Shown here piece by piece: positions 1 to 4,464 of a stretch of DNA of 5,789 bases (position 1 is its first letter; each line of letters opens with the position of its first letter). The DNA is taken from the NCBI GenBank assembly GCA_001825115.1, contig MHUY01000012.1, positions 4,708 through 10,496 on the forward strand, read 5' to 3'. The position numbers and the translations under genes were made by a program. Source of the DNA: Candidatus Yonathbacteria bacterium RIFOXYC2_FULL_47_9. GTDB lineage: Bacteria; Patescibacteriota; Minisyncoccia; Phycocordibacterales; UBA1550. The notes beneath the pieces were generated by a model. That model was given only the letters and a program-made list of their open reading frames with translations. It had not been told where the DNA came from and did not search any database.

Positions 1-236
1 ATCTCCTTGTCGCGGATATCAGTACCGACACCGAGACTCGAGGTAAAGACCGCCTCGCGTTCGAGGATAGGGGTTTCGATAGGGCGGAAGCCGTAGTAGA
101 TAGCGACATCAGACGCTTTTTCAAAAAAACCTTGGTAGGCGTAGTATTCCTTTTCCATGAGGTCGCGCATTCCTTTTGGACTCGCGATATCCTCAGGTTT
201 TAACTTCTTTGTCTTCTCTGGTTTTTCGGTAGTCAT
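1..236 (-). CDS. hisS: Histidyl-tRNA synthetase, N-terminal part (runs off left edge)
   Basis: Class II aminoacyl-tRNA synthetase that charges tRNA-His with histidine in the cytoplasm. Only the first 78 codons are present. I read them by translating the minus strand from the ATG at 236-234. After a lysine-rich stretch of about 18 residues comes SPKGMRDLMEKE (19-30), matching the KGxxD(I/L)xP entry into the HisRS catalytic domain. It is followed by the helix and motif-1 region: YYGFRPIETPILE (47-59), then FTSSLGVGTDIRDKE, comparable to the family's F..GVGETTDIV.KEMY. The start lies 11 nt after the lepB stop, with no Shine-Dalgarno and no separate promoter visible, so it is probably co-transcribed with lepB. 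The motif 2, motif 3 and anticodon-binding parts lie outside the window, so I cannot tell whether the gene is intact. Confidence 0.9.
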   Translation of the reverse strand, partial: MTTEKPEKTKKLKPEDIASPKGMRDLMEKEYYAYQGFFEKASDVAIYYGFRPIETPILEREAVFTSSLGVGTDIRDKE

Positions 237-247
237 AATATGATTGA

Positions 248-841
248 TTATTGTCTAAATTGCCCCGGTAAGAGGTCCACCGTCGTGACAGGGAAAAGGC
301 GAACGAGTGCCCTCCCAATAAAGAGATCTCGCTTTACTGCCCCCCACACTCGTGAATCGTAGCTTCCTGCACGGTTGTCACCCATCATAAAGTATTCGTC
401 ATCGGCGAGCGTGATCTCTATAGCGTCACTTTTGGTGAACTTTACGTAGGGTTCGTTGAGGATAGTGAGGGATTCTTGACCTACACCCTTAATAAAAACT
501 TTACCCTCTTCATTGATGATGAGTGTTTCGCCAGGGAGTCCGATGACGCGCTTGATAAAATATTTTTTCAAATCATTAGGGTATTTGAATATGACCACAT
601 CCCCACGCACTGGGTCGGTGACACGATAAGATATCTCGTCGACAATGAGGTATTGACCACTCGCGAAGGTTGGGTCCATTGAGGCACCTGAGACAATAAA
701 AGGCTGTGCGATATAGAGACGAATAGGAATGACGACGGCGAGTGCTATGAGAATAAATCGGATAGTCTCGAGTGCTTCAGCACGAAACGAACGCTTAGGA
801 GCGTCTGATGAGGGAGTGTTCTTTGAAAGATTTATGTTCAT
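248..841 (-). CDS. lepB: Signal peptidase I (type I leader peptidase)
   Basis: Membrane-bound serine protease of the S26 family that removes signal peptides from exported proteins outside the cytoplasmic membrane. The 197-aa protein has a short basic cytoplasmic N-terminus and one membrane segment at about residues 26-45. Box B follows as SGASMDPTF, with nucleophile Ser54. Box D is YFIKRVIGLPGE, with general base Lys97. Box E is GDNRAGSYDSRVWG, at 154-167. All catalytic motifs are intact. The single N-terminal anchor and the length resemble Gram-positive and CPR SipS-like enzymes rather than the longer E. coli LepB. The ATG at 841-839 is preferred because the membrane segment follows at the normal distance and a promoter sits just upstream. 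No Shine-Dalgarno is present and the predicted 5' UTR is only about 9 nt. hisS follows in the same direction. Confidence 0.96.
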   Translation of the reverse strand: MNINLSKNTPSSDAPKRSFRAEALETIRFILIALAVVIPIRLYIAQPFIVSGASMDPTFASGQYLIVDEISYRVTDPVRGDVVIFKYPNDLKKYFIKRVIGLPGETLIINEEGKVFIKGVGQESLTILNEPYVKFTKSDAIEITLADDEYFMMGDNRAGSYDSRVWGAVKRDLFIGRALVRLFPVTTVDLLPGQFRQ

Positions 842-856
842 GTGATTGGTGCCCTC

Positions 857-885
857 ATCATATAACAGGAAATGGCTTGCGACAA
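857..885 (-). promoter_or_regulatory. Sigma-70-type promoter of lepB-hisS
   Basis: Read on the minus strand: -35 TTGTCG (885-880), a 17-bp spacer and -10 TATGAT (862-857). Transcription would start near 850, about 9 nt before the lepB ATG, so the transcript would be nearly leaderless. The -35 box overlaps that of the divergent promoter at 877-906. This is read from motifs only. Confidence 0.55.
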
Positions 886-906
886 GGACGAAATGTGTGG
901 TATGGT
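877..906 (+). promoter_or_regulatory. Sigma-70-type promoter of the 916-1632 gene
   Basis: Plus strand: -35 TTGCGA (877-882), an 18-bp spacer and -10 TATGGT (901-906), preceded by the TG of an extended -10 at 898-899. Predicted initiation near 912-914 falls 2-4 nt before the ATG at 916, so the mRNA would be leaderless. The -35 hexamer overlaps the lepB -35 by three bases. Confidence 0.5.
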
Positions 907-915
907 GAGAAACAT

Positions 916-1632
916 ATGGAATTTAATTTGGGGCCGAAAATAGAACGCCAGGAACTAGCGCCCACACTTGATATACCGAAAGACAATTTCGGTATGCATG
1001 AATTCTTTAACTACATCGAAGAGAGTAAAGACCGTGAAGTTTCCGAAACTGAAAAGACTGCACATGCAGTGCTCGAGGCACTGCGTCATACGGGAGGTGT
1101 TGTGTATCAGGATGTTGGAGAGTTGTACCCCATGGTTCATGAAAAGATATTGGTGCGACGAGAAGACGTGGGTAAGGTGATGGAAAGCGTGCTCGACAGA
1201 GTGCCTCTTGAAATCAACGCTCGCGGATTGCGCCCTAATGTTGCTTGGTGGGATCTTGCTCAGGGAAGTGAGGGGCTTAAGAATGCGTTTCTCGAGGGTC
1301 ATACTCATATGAATGGGGTAGTTTCAGTGATGGGGTTTGAGCCAGGTGATTCACTTGCCGTGACTGACCAGAAAGATATTCCCGATGAACCAGGTGCGTT
1401 TGTTGGCGCGGACGGTAGTGTTCTTGATCGTCACCTTGTTGCATCTGCACATGGCACGATACCGCACGAACATATTCGCTTTACTGTTTTTCGTTTTCCT
1501 TACGACCATTTCCCCGAAGACGAATTAACCGACGATGAAATACCTGGCGGTGAAAAGAATCAACACGGAGAGTTGAAATATATTTTTAGAGGAGTGTATT
1601 TCCCTAAAGAGGAAACGCCAACCCTTCATTAA
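916..1632 (+). CDS. Hypothetical acidic, histidine-rich cytoplasmic protein (238 aa)
   Basis: I do not recognise this family. I start it at ATG 916 rather than at upstream in-frame codons such as ATG 808. The longer version would overlap the lepB coding region and its promoter, while the promoter at 877-906 places transcription initiation right at 916. The 238-aa product has no signal peptide or membrane segment. It is rich in Asp/Glu, with a helix-prone N-terminal half and a C-terminal half more like beta structure with many aromatics. Histidines cluster in the second half: GHTHMNG (128-134), H173, H180 and PHEH (183-186). That spacing could bind a metal, but no known metalloenzyme motif is evident. 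It is transcribed divergently from lepB and convergently with the DksA/TraR-like gene, so neighbours say little about its role. Two hairpins lie in the first 170 nt of the coding sequence. Confidence 0.85.
   Translation: MEFNLGPKIERQELAPTLDIPKDNFGMHEFFNYIEESKDREVSETEKTAHAVLEALRHTGGVVYQDVGELYPMVHEKILVRREDVGKVMESVLDRVPLEINARGLRPNVAWWDLAQGSEGLKNAFLEGHTHMNGVVSVMGFEPGDSLAVTDQKDIPDEPGAFVGADGSVLDRHLVASAHGTIPHEHIRFTVFRFPYDHFPEDELTDDEIPGGEKNQHGELKYIFRGVYFPKEETPTLH
973..995 (+). repeat. Inverted repeat (9-bp stem, 5-nt loop) early in the 916-1632 coding sequence
   Basis: ATACCGAAA (973-981) and TTTCGGTAT (987-995) are exact reverse complements around the loop GACAA. It starts about 57 nt into the gene. 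No U-run follows, so it is not an ordinary terminator. A second perfect 7-bp stem, GCAGTGC/GCACTGC (1066-1072 with 1078-1084, loop TCGAG), lies farther along the same gene. Confidence 0.7.
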
Positions 1633-1671
1633 AAAAGAAAAAACGCCTAACATTTTTTAAAATGTTAGGCG
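1631..1671 (-). terminator. Intrinsic terminator of the DksA/TraR-like gene, between convergent genes
   Basis: Perfect 13-bp stem, CGCCTAACATTTT (1644-1656) with AAAATGTTAGGCG (1659-1671), and a 2-nt loop as drawn; the inner A-U pairs probably open. On the minus strand the stem is followed by TTTTTTCTTTTTT (1643-1631), a proper U-tract, 28 nt after the DksA/TraR-like stop codon. On the plus strand the hairpin starts 12 nt after the stop of the 916-1632 gene, but the following bases (CTTGATTAGG) are U-poor, so termination that way is probably weaker. Confidence 0.85.
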
Positions 1672-1699
1672 CTTGATTAGGTTGATACAACCATCAACT

Positions 1700-2005
1700 T
1701 CAGAAAGAAGACTTTTTTTCTTTAGCTTCAAAAATCTTTTGACAGGGGACACACCGTTCCACGTGAGGATGGTACAAGAGGCGTTCCTTTGGAATCTCAT
1801 TTTCGCAATCAAAGCAAGTTCCATAAGTACCAAGATCGATTCGTTTGATTGCGGAGATGATTTGCGGGATGTGCTCATCTTCTTTATACCGCAGCGCAGC
1901 AGGCAAGAGAGGAAGCTCTTCACGCTCTGTTGCTTCGATGGTTACTTCAAGTTTGGCAGCAAGGTGCCTCCTGCGGTCCGCCAGAAATTCCTGACTAAAA
2001 GCCAT
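1700..2005 (-). CDS. DksA/TraR family zinc-finger protein (101 aa)
   Basis: A small protein with the C-terminal zf-dskA_traR finger. The four cysteines are C64-x2-C67 and C85-x2-C88, within YGTCFDCENEIPKERL and ERCVPCQKIFE. Family members bind in the RNA polymerase secondary channel and alter promoter kinetics, in some cases together with ppGpp. At 101 aa it lies between TraR (about 73 aa) and E. coli DksA (151 aa). Its N-terminal part (about residues 4-32) is a charged helix with no long coiled coil, so calling it DksA would go too far. The residues IDLGTYGTC before the finger are typical of the family. The ATG at 2005-2003 is supported by GGGGAG (2015-2010) four bases upstream. It is monocistronic, divergent from pth, and ends at the terminator at 1631-1671. 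Confidence 0.9.
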   Translation of the reverse strand: MAFSQEFLADRRRHLAAKLEVTIEATEREELPLLPAALRYKEDEHIPQIISAIKRIDLGTYGTCFDCENEIPKERLLYHPHVERCVPCQKIFEAKEKKSSF

Positions 2006-2009
2006 TTTT

Positions 2010-2015
2010 CTCCCC
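2010..2015 (-). promoter_or_regulatory. Shine-Dalgarno site of the DksA/TraR-like gene
   Basis: GGGGAG on the minus strand, 4 nt before the ATG at 2005, within AAAGGGGAGAAAA. It is one of only two clear ribosome binding sites in the window, and it fixes the start of this gene. Confidence 0.75.
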
Positions 2016-2042
2016 TTTTTTTCTAAGTAACAAACTACCTAT

Positions 2043-2071
2043 AGCAAAGCATATTTTGATTAAAAAGTCAA
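2043..2071 (-). promoter_or_regulatory. Possible promoter of the DksA/TraR-like gene
   Basis: Minus strand TTGACT (2071-2066) is a good -35. The -10 is ambiguous: TTTGCT at 17-bp spacing (2048-2043) or TGCTAT at 19-bp spacing. Transcription would start near 2035 and give a UTR of about 30 nt carrying the GGGGAG site. Confidence 0.4.
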
Positions 2072-2092
2072 GGGGCTGGAAATGCTTATTTT

Positions 2093-2101
2093 TGTTACAC
2101 T
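2093..2101 (+). promoter_or_regulatory. Extended -10 promoter of pth
   Basis: TGTTACACT, i.e. TG-N-TACACT with the hexamer at 2096-2101. No convincing -35 lies 17 bp upstream (GGGCTG), as is tolerated by extended -10 promoters. The predicted start near 2108 is 3 nt before the pth ATG, so the transcript would be leaderless. The TACACTAT core is identical to that of the MBL gene promoter at 4452-4459. Confidence 0.5.
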
Positions 2102-2110
2102 ATTCAGCAT

Positions 2111-2701
2111 ATGCAGTATGTAATCGTCGGACTCGGAAACCCAGGGGAGGAATATGCGAACACGCGACACAATGTCGGGCGTATGGTGCTTGAACAATTT
2201 CGCAAGAAGAACGATTTTCCCTCATGGGAGGCGGACAAAAGCGTAAAGGCGCTCGTGTCGAAGGGTGCGTTTGGTAAGGATAAAATTATTCTCCTTGAAC
2301 CGGATAATTTTATGAATGTTTCAGGTAAGAGCGTGGCGCCCTTCATCAAGAATGCAAAAGAAGCGGAGCGTACTATTGTTGTGTATGATGATGTCGATCT
2401 GCCACTCGGCACGATGAAGATTTCTTTCAACAGAAGTTCAGGCGGACACAAAGGTGTCGAGTCAATCATTAAAGCACTCAAGACACGCGAGTTTGCACGC
2501 TTGCGCATGGGTATCTGCCCGATGACTCCCGGCGGCAAACCCAAGAAACCAAAAGGCGAGGATGCTATTCTCGAATTCATTGTCGGTCCATTCAAAAAGG
2601 CGGAGCAAGAGGTGATGAGCAAGGCGGTAAAGCAAGGTGCCGACGCACTCGCTCTCATCCTTACTGAAGGCCGCGAAAAAGCAACAGGGGAGGTGAATTA
2701 A
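2111..2701 (+). CDS. pth: Peptidyl-tRNA hydrolase (bacterial Pth type)
   Basis: Esterase that releases tRNA from peptidyl-tRNAs dropped by stalled ribosomes; essential in most bacteria and cytoplasmic. The 196-aa length is normal. Family motifs in order: VIVGLGNPGEEYANTRHN (4-21), with Asn10 and catalytic His20; NFMNVSGKSV (66-75), with Asn69 matching E. coli Asn68; VYDDVDLPLG (91-100), with the catalytic-pair Asp at 93; and SSGGHKGVESI (109-119). In the last motif the usual GGHNG reads GGHKG, so Lys114 replaces the Asn that contacts the peptidyl part of the substrate in E. coli. A basic insert, PGGKPKKPKGE, at about 140-150 replaces a shorter loop. The ATG at 2111 starts directly at the conserved first strand. 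No Shine-Dalgarno is present. The last base of the stop codon is the first base of the terminator stem. Confidence 0.95.
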   Translation: MQYVIVGLGNPGEEYANTRHNVGRMVLEQFRKKNDFPSWEADKSVKALVSKGAFGKDKIILLEPDNFMNVSGKSVAPFIKNAKEAERTIVVYDDVDLPLGTMKISFNRSSGGHKGVESIIKALKTREFARLRMGICPMTPGGKPKKPKGEDAILEFIVGPFKKAEQEVMSKAVKQGADALALILTEGREKATGEVN

Positions 2702-2753
2702 AACACAATACAAAAAGCGCATCACTAAGTGATGCGCTTTTTGTATTGTGTTT
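2701..2753. terminator. Bidirectional intrinsic terminator between pth and the S1 gene
   Basis: A perfect 25-bp inverted repeat (2701-2725 with 2729-2753) around a 3-nt TAA loop. The GC-rich core is GCGCATCAC/GTGATGCGC. It is flanked by AAAAA on the left (2712-2716) and TTTTT on the right (2738-2742), so each strand gives a stem followed by a U-tract. It serves pth directly. It probably also ends the convergent S1 transcript, 112 nt beyond that stop codon. The rest of 2754-2865 holds no gene I can support. Confidence 0.9.
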
Positions 2754-2865
2754 ACTTGGAGCGAGCCGTTTCGTTTTCTGGTGCCTTGCGCAGGCTGGCG
2801 AGCCGAGCAGAGCAAATTTTTAGCAAAAAATTATGCGTGCACTAGAAAAGGAAATGGCGAGCGGA

Positions 2866-3960
2866 CTATTTAGCCAAGTAGGTAAGGGTCATCTTTTGCT
2901 CCTTGGGATCAAAGAGTGAGATGGTGAACGAGTAGGTGCGACCGAGCTCGAGCGCCTCTTTGAGCTTTTCTTCTGTACCGAACTCCGATACATGAACGAG
3001 GCCCGCAATGCCTTCTTCGAGTGAGACGAGTGCGCCGTAGTGATTAAACTTGATTACTACGCCGGTCACCTTGTCGCCTTTTTTGTAGCGTTTCTCAGCA
3101 TCCTTCCAAGGGTTCTCCTTGAGTGCCTTGATCGAGAGGGAAATCTTGTCGTCCTTGATTTCAATCACCTTTACGCGAACCTTGTCGCCAAGCTTAAAGA
3201 TCTTGCGTGGATCCTCTACGAGTCCCCAGCCGATCTCTGAGATGTGTACGAGGCCCTCGATACCGTCCTCGAGTTTTACAAAGACACCAAAGTCAACGAG
3301 GCCAGAGATTGTACCCTCGAGTTCATCGCCCTGTGAGTACTTGCCCGAGATCTCGCGCTTCTCTTTGACGCCCTGCTCCTTCTCCGAGAAGATGAGCTTA
3401 CCTTCTTTTGGTGATGCTGAAATGATAGTCATCGCGATACGCTTGCCGATGAGTTTCTTGAGTTCAACCAAGATCTTATCCTTATCGCCGTCATCGATGC
3501 GAGGGTAGTGCTCGCTCTTCAACTGTGATGCAGGAAGGAAGCCCTGAATACCCTGCCACTCCACAATGAGACCACCCTTGTTGGCGTCCTTAATAGGGAG
3601 CTCGAGAGCCTTCTTTGACTTGATAGCTTCTTCAGCCTCGCTCCAAATGATCGCCTGACGCGCCTCTTTGAGTGAGAGCTCGATGTAGCCGTCTACATTC
3701 TCAGTATCAACAACTTTTGCCGTAATGGTGTCGCCGATGTTCAACTTCTTGATAACGTCGCGCGCATTGATGAACTCACGGCCGTAAATAATACCGGTAC
3801 CAAACGTTCCGAGGTTGATGTAGACAGATGACTTCTCAACACCGAGGACAGGGCCCTCTACGAGTGCGTCAACCTCAGGAAGGTCTTTTACGTCCTCCAT
3901 AAGAGTCGCCATGAACGACAATGGTGCTTCTACTATAGTTTCTTCTTCTGTTGCTTTCAT
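2866..3960 (-). CDS. rpsA: Ribosomal protein S1-like protein with four S1 RNA-binding domains
   Basis: Binds single-stranded mRNA and helps load it on the 30S subunit. The 364-aa protein has four S1 (OB-fold) repeats, at about 32-99, 116-195, 207-280 and 292-363. The third and fourth are canonical: GTISGLVDFGVFVKLEDG-IEGLVHISE (216-242) and GVVIKFNHYGALVSLEEG-IAGLVHVSE (300-326). The first two are divergent, as expected for the repeats that contact the ribosome in E. coli S1. Four domains resemble Gram-positive and CPR S1 homologues rather than the six-domain proteobacterial protein. The first 25 residues are acidic. The ATG is at 3960-3958. Upstream is GACGGGATTTTTAATTAT, with no usable Shine-Dalgarno, which fits genes for S1 itself. 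A promoter and a folded leader lie upstream, suggesting post-transcriptional control. Whether it is a true ribosomal S1 or another S1-repeat protein is inferred from domain count. Confidence 0.9.
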   Translation of the reverse strand: MKATEEETIVEAPLSFMATLMEDVKDLPEVDALVEGPVLGVEKSSVYINLGTFGTGIIYGREFINARDVIKKLNIGDTITAKVVDTENVDGYIELSLKEARQAIIWSEAEEAIKSKKALELPIKDANKGGLIVEWQGIQGFLPASQLKSEHYPRIDDGDKDKILVELKKLIGKRIAMTIISASPKEGKLIFSEKEQGVKEKREISGKYSQGDELEGTISGLVDFGVFVKLEDGIEGLVHISEIGWGLVEDPRKIFKLGDKVRVKVIEIKDDKISLSIKALKENPWKDAEKRYKKGDKVTGVVIKFNHYGALVSLEEGIAGLVHVSEFGTEEKLKEALELGRTYSFTISLFDPKEQKMTLTYLAK

Positions 3961-4098
3961 ATAATTAAAAATCCCGTCAAACCAGTACGATATCAGAGGT
4001 ATCGTAAAGACAAGCGGGAGAAAAAAGAGCTTCGGGTCTGCGCGTAACGGTCGTGACGGGGTCGCGCAGGGTTATCCTTGGCTCGGCTTGTTGTTAAC
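3961..4098 (-). promoter_or_regulatory. Structured 5' leader of the S1 gene, with terminator-like hairpin next to the ATG
   Basis: About 138 nt between the predicted start of transcription and the S1 ATG, with no ORF I can support. On the minus strand it holds two structures. The first is a GC-rich hairpin, CTGCGCG (4069-4063) with CGCGCAG (4044-4038) around 18 nt. The second is a perfect 7-bp hairpin, TACGATA (4006-4000) with TATCGTA (3992-3986), nested inside an outer TCCCG (4019-4015)/CGGGA (3976-3972) pairing. The outer stem is followed at once by five U residues (3971-3967), seven bases before the ATG. This resembles an attenuator or an autoregulatory S1 leader. The pairings are seen in the sequence; the function is inferred. 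Confidence 0.5.
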
Positions 4099-4104
4099 TC
4101 AAAC

Positions 4105-4133
4105 AATATACAATAAACGGCCCTAAAATGCAA
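4105..4133 (-). promoter_or_regulatory. Sigma-70-type promoter of the S1 gene
   Basis: Minus strand: -35 TTGCAT (4133-4128), a 17-bp spacer and -10 TATATT (4110-4105). Initiation is expected near 4098. The -35 lies just past the U-tract of the upstream small gene's terminator, so the S1 gene appears to be an independent unit. Confidence 0.6.
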
Positions 4134-4172
4134 ACAAAAAGAAAAGGGGAGATTCCGTAGAATCTCCCCTTT
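4132..4172 (-). terminator. Intrinsic terminator of the 38-aa ORF transcript
   Basis: Perfect 13-bp stem, AAAGGGGAGATTC (4143-4155) with GAATCTCCCCTTT (4160-4172), and tetraloop CGTA. On the minus strand it is followed by TCTTTTTGTTT (4142-4132). The plus strand has no T-tract after the stem (GGGTTGACATG), so it works on the minus strand. It starts 20 nt after the 38-aa ORF stop codon and insulates that ORF from the S1 promoter. Confidence 0.85.
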
Positions 4173-4192
4173 GGGTTGACATGTAGCGGATG

Positions 4193-4309
4193 CTAGATGC
4201 CTGGCCGTTGGCCGCCGATGGCGATGTTGCTGGAGCCGCCGCCGATGTGCAGGATGGTCATCACTATGGCTTCTGTGTTTCCATTGGGACTTGCGCGTGC
4301 TTGCGGCAT
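4193..4309 (-). CDS. Small ORF encoding a 38-aa glycine-rich peptide
   Basis: I do not recognise the product. The minus-strand ATG at 4309-4307 opens 38 codons ending with TAG at 4195-4193. The N-terminal third is polar (MPQARASPNGNTE), then a short hydrophobic stretch (AIVMTILHI, 14-22), then a Gly/Ser-rich C-terminus (GGGSSNIAIGGQRPGI, 23-38). A 10-nt direct repeat, CATCGGCGGC, encodes the H/A-I-G-G motifs twice. There is no signal peptide, cysteine or full membrane span. The case for a real gene is its surroundings: a near-consensus promoter (4434-4407), a perfect AGGAGG five bases before the ATG, and its own terminator. It is monocistronic, between the S1 gene and the divergent MBL gene. 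Alternatives are a regulatory RNA of about 260 nt with an incidental ORF, or a dual-function RNA. No modifying enzyme or transporter for a peptide is adjacent. Confidence 0.65.
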   Translation of the reverse strand: MPQARASPNGNTEAIVMTILHIGGGSSNIAIGGQRPGI

Positions 4310-4400
4310 AGTAGCCTCCTTGGCTGGCTGGTTTAATAAAAGAACAATCACCCGTTGAAGCTCTGTCGAACGGGACTCCTTAAGCCGAAGCTGTGAGGGT
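4310..4400 (-). promoter_or_regulatory. Folded 5' leader of the 38-aa ORF
   Basis: Three pairings are visible on the minus strand. The first is AGC-TTCG-GCT (4392-4383), a short stem closed by a UUCG tetraloop. The second is CCCGTT (4374-4369) with AACGGG (4356-4351) around 12 nt. The third is AGCC (4325-4322) with GGCT (4316-4313), which encloses much of the AGGAGG. A second AAGGAG (4383-4378) lies upstream without a start codon in range. A leader of about 91 nt is long for a 38-codon gene and suggests translational control. This is inference. Confidence 0.4.
4315..4320 (-). promoter_or_regulatory. Perfect Shine-Dalgarno AGGAGG of the 38-aa ORF
   Basis: CAAGGAGG followed by CTACT and ATG, giving 5-nt spacing. 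It is the strongest ribosome binding site in the window and decides the start of the small ORF. It can be partly masked by the 4-bp stem AGCC/GGCT (4325-4313). Confidence 0.75.
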
Positions 4401-4406
4401 GAGACC

Positions 4407-4434
4407 AGTATAGCAGATACATAGCATTTGTCAA
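4407..4434 (-). promoter_or_regulatory. Near-consensus promoter of the 38-aa ORF
   Basis: Minus strand: -35 TTGACA (4434-4429, exact consensus), a 16-bp spacer and -10 TATACT (4412-4407), with the TG of an extended -10 one base before the hexamer. It is the best promoter in the window. Initiation is expected near 4400. Its -35 lies on the same bases as the -35 of the divergent MBL promoter. Confidence 0.75.
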
Positions 4435-4457
4435 GTACCCGTGTGGTCTGCTACACT
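4428..4457 (+). promoter_or_regulatory. Sigma-70-type promoter of the MBL-fold gene
   Basis: Plus strand: -35 TTGTCA (4428-4433), an 18-bp spacer and an extended -10 TGC-TACACT with the hexamer at 4452-4457. Predicted initiation at about 4463-4465 coincides with the ATG at 4465, implying a leaderless mRNA. Confidence 0.6.
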
Positions 4458-4464
4458 ATCTTCC

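Noticed and set aside
808..915. Upstream in-frame ATG (808) that would lengthen the 916-1632 protein by 36 residues
   Set aside because: It would overlap lepB by 34 nt, pass through both divergent promoters, and lies upstream of the predicted transcription start; the extra residues look like translated intergenic DNA.
2815..2832. AATTTTT/AAAAATT inverted repeat downstream of the S1 gene
   Set aside because: It is an AT-only stem with no GC core, so it is a poor terminator; the strong stem at 2701-2753 explains termination.
2761..2865. GCGAGCCG occurring twice (2761, 2798), with a related GGCGAGCGG at 2857
   Set aside because: There are only two exact 8-bp copies with irregular spacing; this could be chance and has no array or mobile-element structure.
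3119..3508. A 129-codon open frame on the plus strand opposite the S1 gene
   Set aside because: The product is Ser/Pro-rich low complexity of the kind produced antisense to a real gene, while the minus strand encodes clear S1 domains.
4441..4464. In-frame GTG 4441 as the start of the MBL gene
   Set aside because: These codons lie on the promoter spacer and -10; the family N-terminus (MIVTYYGKQFF) begins at ATG 4465.
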